Made by a program: the position numbers and the translations under genes. The notes under the pieces are model-generated. The model worked only from the letters and a program-made list of their open reading frames with translations. It made no database searches and was not told where the DNA came from. This document shows positions 17,441 through 25,971 of a stretch of DNA of 64,000 nt, piece after piece. The stretch's first letter is position 1. Each line of letters begins with the position of its first letter. The DNA lies in contig JALOPI010000008.1 in assembly GCA_025453975.1 (NCBI GenBank), forward strand, positions 36,903 through 100,902, written 5' to 3'. Source of the stretch: Syntrophobacteraceae bacterium (GTDB lineage Bacteria; Desulfobacterota; Syntrophobacteria; Syntrophobacterales; Syntrophobacteraceae).

Positions 17441-18463
17441 GTGCGCAACAAGGCTCCGGACATCGCCGTGCTGGTATTGAATCACAATGGAATCCGCTTC
17501 CTGCCCCCATGTTATGAGTCCATTCTGAGGAATGACCGGCCCGCCTTTGATTTGGTCATGATCGATAATGCGTCGACCGACGGATCGGTGGAAATGACAC
17601 TTCAGAGGTTTCCCATGGTGAAGGTGATTCGGCACGATACCAACATGGGGTACTCAGCCGCATACGACGAAGCCATTCGGGCACTGGATTATCCGTTCAT
17701 GGTGCTCCTCAACAACGATACCATCGTTGAACCCAACTGGCTTTGGGAGCTGTTCATGGCGTCAGTCCACGAGGAGAATGTTGCCGCCTGCGGCTCACGG
17801 ATTCTCCTGATGGATCGCGAGACGGTTGACCATGGCGGGGGGTTGTTCACGCTCATCGGCTCAGGCGTGGATGTGGGGAAATGGACCCGGGCTCCAGTCC
17901 AGAGCGCCATCCCTTGGGAAACGGGTTATGGCTGCGGCTGCTCGCTGCTGATCCGGAGGAAAGCCTATATCGACGTTGGTGGATTTGATCGCGGGTACGG
18001 CTACTATCATGAAGATGTGGATCTATGCTGGAGATTCAGGCTTTCGGGGTATTCCGTTCTCCATGTGCCTCGCTCGGTGGTCTATCATCATCTCGGGGGA
18101 GGGCGGCGGCTGCACATCGACGAGAATCCTTGGAAAGTCTATCATTGTGAGAAGAACCGGCTGGTCAATGTGATCAAGAACACAGGCCCGCTCAGGCTTG
18201 GGGCGGCCCTGCTGCTTTCCCTGGCTTACGATGCGGTTCGGGTGAAGAGATTCGTGACCACGGGCCGCCGGGATTTGCTGACCGCACTGGGAAAAGGCTG
18301 TGTGACCGTCTTGGGAGACCTGGGCGGGACCCTCCGGAAGCGGCGCCAGGCGCAGAACCATCGTGCTTGCTCGGAAAGGATCATGGGCTCGTTTTTCCTT
18401 CCTGTTCGGGCCTCTCTCAGGGAATACCGAAGGCTGCTTCAGGTACACCAAAGACAGGACTGA
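17441..18463 (+). CDS. GT2 glycosyltransferase (rhamnosyltransferase-like)
   Basis: This 340-residue GT-A enzyme has VLVLNHNG (10-17), DNASTDGS (42-49), a NND metal motif at 91-93 in LLNNDT, GYGCGCSLLIRR for acceptor positioning, and YHEDVDLCWRFRLSGY with the catalytic acid region. This pattern is shared with WsaE- and RfbN-like rhamnosyltransferases. GGAAGGA at 17428-17434 lies six bases before GTG 17441 and supports that start. It closes the plus-strand glycosyltransferase run and converges on the membrane protein gene at 18498, with only 34 bases between them. Confidence 0.88.
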   Translation: MRNKAPDIAVLVLNHNGIRFLPPCYESILRNDRPAFDLVMIDNASTDGSVEMTLQRFPMVKVIRHDTNMGYSAAYDEAIRALDYPFMVLLNNDTIVEPNWLWELFMASVHEENVAACGSRILLMDRETVDHGGGLFTLIGSGVDVGKWTRAPVQSAIPWETGYGCGCSLLIRRKAYIDVGGFDRGYGYYHEDVDLCWRFRLSGYSVLHVPRSVVYHHLGGGRRLHIDENPWKVYHCEKNRLVNVIKNTGPLRLGAALLLSLAYDAVRVKRFVTTGRRDLLTALGKGCVTVLGDLGGTLRKRRQAQNHRACSERIMGSFFLPVRASLREYRRLLQVHQRQD

Positions 18464-18497
18464 GACGGGTGACAGGAATCGCGCCACTGAGAGGTTT

Positions 18498-20702
18498 TCA
18501 TGGCGTCAGTTCCAGTAGAACCGAGGATCCCCGGTCGTCCAGTACTCTTACCCCTCGTGCGGTGAGCGGTTTCGGCAGTAGACCTGCCGGGTCGAAATCG
18601 AGCTTCACCTCTCCAGTTTCGGGGCTCTTGGCGTGGAGGGTCATTTCGGTTTTTTGCTCCCATGGCCAATGAAGGGGGGAGTCGTCGAAGACGATGCCAC
18701 CGATGAGCAGTTCGGCCCTGCCCCCTGGAAGTGTCAGCCTCAAGGGCTGGTGCTGAAGGAGGGGGGGGATGTCCAGCTCTACCCAGGCCCATCCCGGCGA
18801 GCTCAGTCGAACGGTCTGAGAAGCCTGGGACAGGGGGGCCCCCGCCGGAGTTGATTCAGACAGCGTCATCTCTGCCGTAGGGCTGGATGCCTTGGCCAGC
18901 ACCCTCAATCGCCCGGGCGCCTGATTTCCTCTTGGCTGAACTTCGATCCAGGTGAATTCGTCGCCATGCAGATGGCCATCCTTGAGAATGGTGCTGAATC
19001 GACGCGGGCTGCTTAAGGGAGAAAAGCGAAGATCGGGTCCTGAAAGGCATTGATCCTTCTCATCCAGACCATCCAGTGACGGGTGCCGCACAGCGGGGTG
19101 ATAGACGACGGCAAATCGGATGTCTGCCCGCGAAAGCCAGTTGGAGGCGATGCTCGTTTCACCATAGGCTGGATGGTGGAAGACCGCGCCTAGCTGCATG
19201 GCGCCCTGGGTGAAGTAATAAGCCATGGGCATGATGGCTGTGTGGAGCACGCGATCCCCGGTTTTTGCGTGGTTGAGGAGCAGGCGCGGCTGGGAGGGCT
19301 CGAAGGCGAGGGGCTGTCTTTCTCTCATATGCTGGATCATGGCCACGATGTGCTCTCCCCCTTGCAAGGCGGTTTGCGCCAGGGTTCCTGCAAGCATCAG
19401 GAGGACCAGTGCTGGCCAGTATCGATTCATGATGGGTCTGAGGCTGGGCTCGGTATCCGACCAGCAGCCCTGAGCGCATTGTTTAGCTTCCATTGCCAGT
19501 CTAATGATGGCCTGTCCGACGGCTCCAAAAAGAACAACGAGTGGCGGGATCCAAATTCGAAAGAACAGGTCCCCCATCGGGCTGGTAACGTGGGAATGGA
19601 AAAGAGCCAGGCTGAGCAGGGGAGCGTGAACGAGGAGGAATCCGCGGGCGGCCTTCGCCTGGATGTCCCTCGTCAAAAGAAAGCCTGCCGCCATCGCGCT
19701 CATGAGAATACCCATTGGCCCTAGAAGACTGTCCTGCAGACGAACGATGCCCACGACGACTCCGGCGATGTTGGAGACCAGGCTGCCCAATGCCTGATCC
19801 AGACTGGGAATCGTCTGCAGGAGTCCATGGATGGTCACGAGGCTGGGCTCCGAGGCTCTGGATGCGGCCAAGGCCGCAAGGCCCAGGATGCAGAAGACGG
19901 TACTGGATGCGGCCATGGCCTTGCGCCTGGCGCGTGGAAAGCTCCATGAGCATGAAATGGACAGTGCCATGGCGACCAGGACATGAATGACGCCGATGGG
20001 ATGGATCAGGACCAGAGCCATGGACCCCGGCAGCAGGGTCCACGGCGCATCGCCCCCGCGTGCGATGATGCGGGCCCACATGAGAACAGCCACTCCCATG
20101 GCGAGGTTGGACGGGGTGAAGTAGTGGAGGCCCGTGTCGGGGAAGATCTTGAAGGCCAGGAGGGCCAGGGTCACGCCCGCCGCGGATCTGCCCCAAAGCA
20201 CGGCCAGGAGGCAGGCGAAGGCGATGCCGAGGAAGAGCGGGCTGAGGGTCCAAAGGACCTTGTAGGCTGTGATGAGGTCGCCCGTGAAGACCTGGGCTCC
20301 CAGGATGAGCGCCGAAAAGAGGGGATGGTAGATGGGAAAGGGAAATGCCGAGAGATCGTGGGCGCGGACGACCTTCGGGTCGTCGAGACCGATCTGGCGC
20401 TGTTCCTTCAGATCCAGCAGGGCGGGGCAATCCTGGAAGAAGCACTCCTCCATCTGCCGGGTCCGGACCAGGTAGGCCAGGCTGTCGTCCACCTCGGGCG
20501 GCAGGGATCGGGTCCAGAGGGGGATGGAGACCAGGAGTCCCTGGACCAGGGTGTAGAGGGCGAGGCCGGCCAGCAGCACGCCCCAGCCCCAGCGGCGGCT
20601 CGGCCCCGGCCCCGGCCCCGGTGGCGATGGCGCCGCCGGCGTCTCGCGGCCCGACGTCTCGCCAGGGCGGGCTGATTCGTGGGCAGGGATGGGCTGAGTC
20701 AT
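18498..20702 (-). CDS. large polytopic membrane protein, GT-C glycosyltransferase-like
   Basis: The 734-residue protein has a Pro-rich cytoplasmic N-terminus, a first membrane segment near residues 38-60 and about ten further hydrophobic segments up to residue 440. A soluble C-terminal half of beta-rich character follows. Just after the first membrane segment comes PPEVDDSLAYLVRTRQ, like the acidic first periplasmic loop of GT-C enzymes (PMT/ArnT family), which use lipid-linked sugars. No closer family is recognised. It converges with the glycosyltransferase run and is divergent from the lipid-exporter operon. A role in transferring or polymerising glycan outside the membrane is inference. 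Confidence 0.6.
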   Translation of the reverse strand: MTQPIPAHESARPGETSGRETPAAPSPPGPGPGPSRRWGWGVLLAGLALYTLVQGLLVSIPLWTRSLPPEVDDSLAYLVRTRQMEECFFQDCPALLDLKEQRQIGLDDPKVVRAHDLSAFPFPIYHPLFSALILGAQVFTGDLITAYKVLWTLSPLFLGIAFACLLAVLWGRSAAGVTLALLAFKIFPDTGLHYFTPSNLAMGVAVLMWARIIARGGDAPWTLLPGSMALVLIHPIGVIHVLVAMALSISCSWSFPRARRKAMAASSTVFCILGLAALAASRASEPSLVTIHGLLQTIPSLDQALGSLVSNIAGVVVGIVRLQDSLLGPMGILMSAMAAGFLLTRDIQAKAARGFLLVHAPLLSLALFHSHVTSPMGDLFFRIWIPPLVVLFGAVGQAIIRLAMEAKQCAQGCWSDTEPSLRPIMNRYWPALVLLMLAGTLAQTALQGGEHIVAMIQHMRERQPLAFEPSQPRLLLNHAKTGDRVLHTAIMPMAYYFTQGAMQLGAVFHHPAYGETSIASNWLSRADIRFAVVYHPAVRHPSLDGLDEKDQCLSGPDLRFSPLSSPRRFSTILKDGHLHGDEFTWIEVQPRGNQAPGRLRVLAKASSPTAEMTLSESTPAGAPLSQASQTVRLSSPGWAWVELDIPPLLQHQPLRLTLPGGRAELLIGGIVFDDSPLHWPWEQKTEMTLHAKSPETGEVKLDFDPAGLLPKPLTARGVRVLDDRGSSVLLELTP

Positions 20703-20803
20703 GGGGTGCGCCTGTCAGAGGCTCCCGGGGAGCAGCCTGTTTTCTGGAGATGGCCGGGATTCACTTCCGTCGCGCCGCGGAATCCGGGGATCCTGGATGT
20801 CGT

Positions 20804-20833
20804 TTGACATGCGAGCGCCCGGAGAGTTATACG
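20804..20833 (+). promoter_or_regulatory. candidate sigma-70 promoter of the permease/SPT operon
   Basis: A perfect TTGACA (20804-20809) is followed after 18 bases by TATACG (20828-20833), four of six matches to the -10 consensus. It lies in the 158-base divergent gap and would start RNA near 20840, just before the permease gene. This is one of the best promoter-like pairs in the window. Confidence 0.5.
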
Positions 20834-20860
20834 AATGCCATCAAAAAGCAACAGTGAATT

Positions 20861-22096
20861 GTGATTCTTACGTCACCCTTCATGCCTGGCCCGGGAATGC
20901 TCAAGCTCATCGATCTCTTTCGCATCAGCCTGCGACATGTCTATCGCCAGAAGCGCCGCTACCTGGGGGTGATCGTCTCCATCGCCCTGGGGACGGCCGG
21001 CCTCATCGCGGTGATCATCATGGGACGGGACGTCAAGGCGAACCTGAACCAGGACCTCGACCTTCTGGGGCGCGTGACGATCCTCAAGGCCTATTTCGAG
21101 CCTTATGCCGGCGCCAGTGACCGGGGGGCCGGGCAGCGCTGGTTTCAGCCGGCCACGGTGGCGGCTCTGCGGCGGCATCCGGGTGTGAGCGGGATGAGTC
21201 TTGCCGCGGTCAAGCCCGGTGTCGCCGTTTCCACCTGGCGCGACAAGACGGAGAGCTTCGTCGTCATCGGCGTGGATGGCGATTTCTGGGAGCTGAACGG
21301 TTTCGAGCCCGCCCACGGCAAGTTCTTCACGGCCCGTGATGTCGCTCGAAGCCGGCGCACCTGTGTGCTGGGAGTCGAGCTGGCTCGCCGCATTTTCGGC
21401 CGATCCCAGGTGGCGGGCCAGTATCTGCCCATCGACAACGACATCTACCTGGTGACGGGCACCCTGGGGGGTGAGGGGGCATCCACCCGCGTGGACTACG
21501 CTTTCGTGCCCCTGACGACGGCGTCCCAGCGGATGCGGGGCGTCTGGCAGCCCGAGCGCCTCTATGTGCGCTGCAAAGGCTGGGACGATGTGAGGCCCGT
21601 GGCGGAGGCTATTCCACGCCTGGTGAAGTCTCATCAGCCGTCGGAAGGGCTGCGGGTGGAGGCCAACTGGGAGCATCTCACCCGGGTGAGGCGCATCGCC
21701 TGGTGGGTGGAGCTCTTCATCTACCTGTCCATCGCGGCGACGCTCTCCCTGGGGGGGTTCGGCATCTGGAACGGCATGATGGCCGCCGTGCAGTCGCGCA
21801 CCCGGGAGATCGGACTGAAGAAAGCGGTGGGGGCCGAGGACCGGGACATTCTCATCCAGTTTCTCATCGAGGCGCTCTGCCTGAGTCTGGGCTCGGCGAT
21901 CCTGGGATGCGGTCTCGGCCGCCTCGTCATTCAGATCCTGAGCCTTCACCTCAACAGTACGGTCCCGGAAGAGGTCTTTCTGCACCATGCGGGGCTCGCT
22001 CTGTTTTTCTCCGTCATCCTGGGGGCCGCCGCCGGATATTATCCCGCCCTGCGAGCCAGCCGCATGGAGGTGGTCTCGGCCATCCGCTATGAATGA
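20861..22096 (+). CDS. MacB/LolC-type ABC transporter permease
   Basis: The protein has 411 residues if GTG 20861 is used; ATG 20882 or 20897 would also fit, the last giving MLKLIDLFRISLRHVYRQKR. It has one N-terminal membrane segment (GVIVSIALGTAGLIAVIIM), a periplasmic MacB_PCD-like domain, and three C-terminal segments forming an FtsX domain, including RTREIGLKKAVGAEDRDI and the ending PALRASRMEVVSAIRYE. This is the mechanotransmission (type VII) ABC design. Such permeases do not pump through the membrane but drive extraction of periplasmic or membrane substrates such as lipids or lipoproteins. The matching ATPase is at 23577, with an alpha-oxoamine synthase gene between them. Confidence 0.87.
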   Translation: MILTSPFMPGPGMLKLIDLFRISLRHVYRQKRRYLGVIVSIALGTAGLIAVIIMGRDVKANLNQDLDLLGRVTILKAYFEPYAGASDRGAGQRWFQPATVAALRRHPGVSGMSLAAVKPGVAVSTWRDKTESFVVIGVDGDFWELNGFEPAHGKFFTARDVARSRRTCVLGVELARRIFGRSQVAGQYLPIDNDIYLVTGTLGGEGASTRVDYAFVPLTTASQRMRGVWQPERLYVRCKGWDDVRPVAEAIPRLVKSHQPSEGLRVEANWEHLTRVRRIAWWVELFIYLSIAATLSLGGFGIWNGMMAAVQSRTREIGLKKAVGAEDRDILIQFLIEALCLSLGSAILGCGLGRLVIQILSLHLNSTVPEEVFLHHAGLALFFSVILGAAAGYYPALRASRMEVVSAIRYE

Positions 22097-22140
22097 CCGC
22101 GTGAATGGGCGCGACAATCCTGGTGTTCCGCAATATGGAT

Positions 22141-22169
22141 TTGACAGTGTTGTCGGGCGAGTGTAGAGG
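22141..22169 (+). promoter_or_regulatory. candidate promoter with overlapping dyad before the oxoamine synthase gene
   Basis: TTGACA (22141-22146) and TAGAGG (22164-22169) are 17 bases apart. The dyad GACA-GTGT-TGTC (22143-22154) overlaps the -35 and spacer and could be an operator. The -10 is poor, so this is weak. It could give the synthase gene its own control inside the operon. Confidence 0.3.
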
Positions 22170-22254
22170 GGTTGGAAACGCTTCCGAGGGTCTGGCAGCC
22201 TGCGGCTTCTTGAGAGCATGAACCAGTCAACTCCATGGAACCCGGAAGGACAGC

Positions 22255-23520
22255 ATGACGCTCCTGAACGAGAGATGCAAACCATTTGCGGAGTACGTCG
22301 ATCAGGCTAAAGCGTGCGGATTCTACCCGTATTTTCGTCCCATCGCTCAGTCCTGGGGACCGGAGGTCCAGGTGGATGACCGACGCCTGGTCATGGTGGG
22401 CTCCAACGACTATCTGGGGCTTGCCCATGACCCCCGGGTGGTGGATGCGGCCGCGAAAGCCCTGGGGCGGTGGGGGACGGGCCCCGGCGGGTCCAGGTTC
22501 CTGTGCGGAAACATGACCGTCCACGAGGCTCTGGAGGAGAGGCTGGCCGACTTTGTCGGAAAGCGAAAAGCCCTGGTCCACACGACGGGATTCACGACCA
22601 ACGTGGGGGTGATCGACTGCCTCCTGGGACCCGAGGACGTGATTCTCGTCGATCGCGAGAACCATTCCAGCATTTTCGAAGGGTGCCGGGCGTCGGGGGC
22701 GCGAGTCGTTCCCTTCAAGCACAACGATGCCGGGGACGCTCGACGCAAGCTGCTGCGGGCACTGGAGCGCGGCATCCAGGGGTGTGTCCTCCTGGTGACG
22801 GAGGGGGTCTTCAGCATGTCCGGCGATGCGGTGCTTCTGCCTGATTTTCTGGCCCTTGGGGATGACTGCCCCTCGCTGCTCGTTTACCTGGATGACGCGC
22901 ATGGTCTCGGTGTCATGGGGCCTCATGGCAGAGGGACAGCTGCCCGGTTCGCCTGCACCGGGCGGGTGGACTACATCATGGGGACGTTCAGCAAGGCCCT
23001 GGCCTCCGTCGGCGGCTTCATCGCCACCGATGACGAGCAGGTGCTGGAGTTCGTGAGGCATCATTCCAAGCCCCTCATTTTTTCCGCGGCTTTGCCCGCC
23101 AGCGCCGTGGCCGCCGTGCAGGCTTCCCTGGATGTGCTGGACCGTGAGCCCGAGCGGGTGGATCGACTGAGGGCCATCACCGAGCGGGTGAGGAATGGGT
23201 ACCGGGAGATCGGCCTGAAGGTCAGGGATTCCGAAACCCCCATCGTTCCCATTCACATCGGTCCCGAGATGACGGCCTATCATTTCGCCCAGGAGCTTTT
23301 TGCGCACGGGGTGTTTGCCCTGCCCGCGGTCTATCCCGCGGTTCCCCGCGGGAAAGCGGTCATACGCACGGCGTTCATGAGCACCCACGAAGACCGGCAC
23401 ATCGATTTCGTCCTCGAGGTGGTCCAGAAGCTGGCGCGCAAGCACGACGTTCCGGGCCGCTTTGCGGACTCCGAGGGGGCCGTGGCCGAAACGGCCCGTG
23501 TGTCCTCCCTCGTGTGCTGA
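22255..23520 (+). CDS. alpha-oxoamine synthase, serine palmitoyltransferase-like
   Basis: This 421-residue PLP enzyme joins an amino acid to an acyl thioester with loss of CO2. Family features are MVGSNDYLGL (47-56), GTGPGGSRFLCGN (74-86), His137 in ENHSSIFEG, LDDAHGLGVMG (212-222), and the Schiff-base Lys247 in GTFSKALASVGGF. The YFRPI stretch near residue 26, TEGVFSMSGD, the PIVPIHIG segment and a late HGVFALPAVYPAVP segment resemble Bacteroides-type serine palmitoyltransferase more than BioF or Kbl. No biotin or threonine-degradation gene is near. It sits between the two subunits of an ABC lipid-type exporter, so a sphingoid or related amino-lipid product is inferred. BioF-like or CqsA-like activity remains possible. 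Confidence 0.82.
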   Translation: MTLLNERCKPFAEYVDQAKACGFYPYFRPIAQSWGPEVQVDDRRLVMVGSNDYLGLAHDPRVVDAAAKALGRWGTGPGGSRFLCGNMTVHEALEERLADFVGKRKALVHTTGFTTNVGVIDCLLGPEDVILVDRENHSSIFEGCRASGARVVPFKHNDAGDARRKLLRALERGIQGCVLLVTEGVFSMSGDAVLLPDFLALGDDCPSLLVYLDDAHGLGVMGPHGRGTAARFACTGRVDYIMGTFSKALASVGGFIATDDEQVLEFVRHHSKPLIFSAALPASAVAAVQASLDVLDREPERVDRLRAITERVRNGYREIGLKVRDSETPIVPIHIGPEMTAYHFAQELFAHGVFALPAVYPAVPRGKAVIRTAFMSTHEDRHIDFVLEVVQKLARKHDVPGRFADSEGAVAETARVSSLVC

Positions 23521-23576
23521 AGTGGGAACGGAGCACCCCCGATGCCCATGATCCTACGCTGGTGAGCCCGCGGCCA

Positions 23577-24281
23577 ATGATGAAAGAACGAGCCCTGCCC
23601 GTCATCGATGTGTGCGACCTGACGCGCGAGTACGCCAATGGGGCCGGCTCGTGCACCGTGCTTTGCGGCGTCAGCCTCACAGTCCGCCCGGGGGAGATGG
23701 TGGCCATCATGGGACCGTCCGGGTCGGGCAAGTCCACCCTCCTGTCCATTCTGGGTCTGCTTCTGGCGCCCACCCGAGGCTCATACCGGATGAACGGTGA
23801 GGATTTGCTTCGCCTGGCGCGCTCGGGGCAGTCGTCCTTCCGCCGGCATGCCGTCGGGTTTGTTTTTCAGAAGTGCAACCTGGTGGAGAGCGCGACGGTT
23901 TATGAAAACCTCGAGTTCCCGCTCATTTACGCCGGGGTCAGGCGCAAAGAGCGGCCCGGGCGGATCAGGGAGGCGCTGGCCAGGGTCAACCTGCTCCATC
24001 GCGTGGATTATCTGGCGAGCCTACTCTCGGGTGGAGAGCAGCAGAGGGCCGCCATCGCCAGGGCCCTGGTGAACCATCCCGGCGTGGTGCTGGCCGACGA
24101 GCCCACGGGGCAGCTGGATCGACATAACGGGCAGCTCGTCATGGAGCATTTCGTTCGCCTGGCCGCCGAGGGGGAGACGGCCGTGATCATTGTCACTCAT
24201 GACCCGGAAGTGGCGGCTTTCTGCCATAGAACCTGTGTTCTGGAAGACGGCGTTCTCACCGAGACCGTTCGCTGCCCGTGA
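23577..24281 (+). CDS. MacB/LolD-type ABC transporter ATPase
   Basis: The 234-residue ATPase has Walker A GPSGSGKS (46-53), the Q-loop in FVFQKCNL (95-102), signature LSGGEQQR (150-157), Walker B VVLADEP (170-176) and the switch His208 in VTHD. The LADEPTGQLD stretch is characteristic of the MacB/LolD/FtsE group, which matches the FtsX-type permease at 20861. The frame runs back to 23514, overlapping the synthase stop, but tandem ATGs at 23577 and 23580 fit the family start. Together with the permease, TolC-like and fusion proteins it should form a tripartite exporter. Confidence 0.9.
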   Translation: MMKERALPVIDVCDLTREYANGAGSCTVLCGVSLTVRPGEMVAIMGPSGSGKSTLLSILGLLLAPTRGSYRMNGEDLLRLARSGQSSFRRHAVGFVFQKCNLVESATVYENLEFPLIYAGVRRKERPGRIREALARVNLLHRVDYLASLLSGGEQQRAAIARALVNHPGVVLADEPTGQLDRHNGQLVMEHFVRLAAEGETAVIIVTHDPEVAAFCHRTCVLEDGVLTETVRCP

Positions 24282-24463
24282 GCCAAGGTTTCACCATGGA
24301 TGAGCCCCGTGCCCGGGGCTCGGCCGCCCATGCGGAAGCGGAGAGCGTGGCCGTGCTCCCAGGGTCATCATTGGAGTACCCCAGGACGATGACGAGGGAT
24401 CAGATTCGCTGATGGATCCGAGATGCATACTCCGCGCGGGTAAGACCTGGACCTTTGCTGATA

Positions 24464-24539
24464 CCGTGGGAGCGGCTTGCAGCCGCCAGAAGGAATCGGT
24501 GGGGCCTGGTAGAATCGCGGCTGCAAGCCGCTCCCACGG
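24464..24539. repeat. REPIN-like repeat: two inverted REP sequences
   Basis: A perfect 23-base inverted repeat occupies 24464-24486 and 24517-24539 with a 30-base loop. Each arm contains GTGGGAGCGGCTTGCAGCC and is itself a small hairpin (GCGGCT-TGC-AGCCGC). A GTGG-headed palindrome in head-to-head pairs is the design of REP doublets (REPINs) moved by RAYT transposases. It lies in the 307-base gap (24282-24588) before the TolC-type gene; nothing else is seen in that gap. No second copy and no RAYT gene are in the window. Confidence 0.75.
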
Positions 24540-24588
24540 AAGTCAGGATTTCGCCCGCTCGGAGTATGGTGACAAGGAGTGTGGCGCC

Positions 24589-25971
24589 ATGTCCCAGGCT
24601 CCGGTCCCGGGAGATGTGGCATGCCGTTGCCGCCGGAGTCTCCCGTGGGGCCGGAGCCGGCCCGCGCTGCTGCTGGTCCTCGGGATGCTCATGATCCTCG
24701 GAGCGGCCTCCGCCCGTGCGCAGGAGGATGTCCTGCCGGGAAAGGATGTACCCCTCGGAGTGGACGGCCCCATGGATTTCACCCAGGCCGTCAGGGTCTC
24801 GCTCCGGCAGTCCCCCAACCTGACCGGCAGCTCCCTGGAGATCGATCTCCGGCGACTCGACGAATCCGATGCCCGGTTCGCCTTCATTCCCTCCTTTTCA
24901 CTCCGCACCCTGTATTATCTCAATCAGCCTGACAACGACTCGGACCGTCCCTACTCGATCCATTTCGTGACGGAGACCTACAACCCCGTCGAGAATTACT
25001 TCTCGCTGCAGGCCCGGAAGGTTTTGACCCAGATGGGGATCCTGGCTCATCTGCAGGTCATTTCCGACTACCTGGAGCGTCTGGGGATGGGGTTTCTGGA
25101 GCTTCAGGCCCTGGATCGCATGATCGCGCTGCAGCAGGAGAGCGTGCGCGTGGCCGAGCAGAGCGTGGCGTATGCTCGCACGCGGCTGGATTCGGGAGGC
25201 GTCTCCAGCCTGGAGGTGCGGCTGGCTGAGCAGGATTTGGAGATGGCGAGCCTCGAGACGGGCAAGCTGATGTCGGCCAGGACGACGATTCTGGAAGGGA
25301 TCAGCGGCATGATGGGTCTGGGTCCCATGGACCTCCTCCCATTGGATCGGGAGGATGCCCGTGGACAGGTGCTCGGCGGATTCGATCCCGCGGGTGCCTC
25401 CCTCGAGGACGCTCGCCGATCCTCGTTCGAGCTCCGAATCCAGATGCTCAAGAGAGAGCTTCAGGAGAAGAACGTCACTCTGGCTTACACACGGTTTCTG
25501 CCGACGTTCATCTGGGGTGTGCAGACGACGGACCCCTTCAGCGCCAACGAGGAGAGGGGGCTGTTCTTCTCGGTGGGGCTGGAGCTGCCTTTGTGGGACG
25601 GCCTCAAGCGCTATCACAACGTCTCGCGTCAGAAGACCATCTTGAAGCAGTACGAGGTGGAGGGCAAATCCAGGGAGGTTGGCCTCGACGCCAGGTGGTC
25701 CGCCGCCAGGAGAAAGCTCGAGCAGAGCGCCGCCGCCCTCAGGCTGGCCCAGTCCCAGCAGGGGGTGGCGGAGCTCAAGGAGCGCCAGACGAGCATCAGC
25801 TACAATGCGGGCCGGCAGCCGCTGAATGTCCTGGCGTCGGACCGCCGGACCCTCCTGGAGAGCCGTCGGAACGTGCTGAGCCAGGCCCTGGAGCACGACA
25901 AGGCCGTCCTGGCCATTCGAAACCTTTCTGGAGACCTGATCAGAACCTATGTGGATACGACCCCTTACTAG
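24589..25971 (+). CDS. TolC-family outer-membrane efflux protein
   Basis: From ATG 24589 (AAGGAG at 24574-24579, nine bases upstream) the protein has 460 residues. It begins with an Arg-rich n-region and a hydrophobic signal peptide (LLLVLGMLMILGAASARAQ). The mature part has two OEP repeats with long amphipathic helices, including MDFTQAVRVSLRQSPNL, QQESVRVAEQSVAYARTRLDSG, LELPLWDG and VAELKERQTSISYNAGRQPL. The frame extends upstream through the REPIN, but that extension has no signal peptide logic. It should form the outer-membrane channel of the MacB-type exporter, overlapping the next gene by 23 bases. Confidence 0.88.
   Translation: MSQAPVPGDVACRCRRSLPWGRSRPALLLVLGMLMILGAASARAQEDVLPGKDVPLGVDGPMDFTQAVRVSLRQSPNLTGSSLEIDLRRLDESDARFAFIPSFSLRTLYYLNQPDNDSDRPYSIHFVTETYNPVENYFSLQARKVLTQMGILAHLQVISDYLERLGMGFLELQALDRMIALQQESVRVAEQSVAYARTRLDSGGVSSLEVRLAEQDLEMASLETGKLMSARTTILEGISGMMGLGPMDLLPLDREDARGQVLGGFDPAGASLEDARRSSFELRIQMLKRELQEKNVTLAYTRFLPTFIWGVQTTDPFSANEERGLFFSVGLELPLWDGLKRYHNVSRQKTILKQYEVEGKSREVGLDARWSAARRKLEQSAAALRLAQSQQGVAELKERQTSISYNAGRQPLNVLASDRRTLLESRRNVLSQALEHDKAVLAIRNLSGDLIRTYVDTTPY

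Noticed and set aside
18761..18768. G8 runs at 18761, 46748 and 56297 as phase-variable tracts
   Set aside because: Runs of eight G are expected by chance several times in 64 kb of this composition, and they lie in genes with no surface-variation logic.
20873..23445. Minus-strand open frames of 470 and 452 codons opposite the permease and oxoamine synthase genes
   Set aside because: They show no family motif and mirror third-position GC of the real genes.
22255..23520. Annotation as biotin synthesis enzyme BioF
   Set aside because: No bio gene is nearby, and the YFRPI, GVFSMSGD and PIVPIHIG stretches look more like serine palmitoyltransferase; not excluded without a tree.
24412..24588. N-terminal extension of the TolC-like frame
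   Set aside because: It runs through the REPIN palindrome and precedes a clear ribosome-binding site and signal peptide at 24589.
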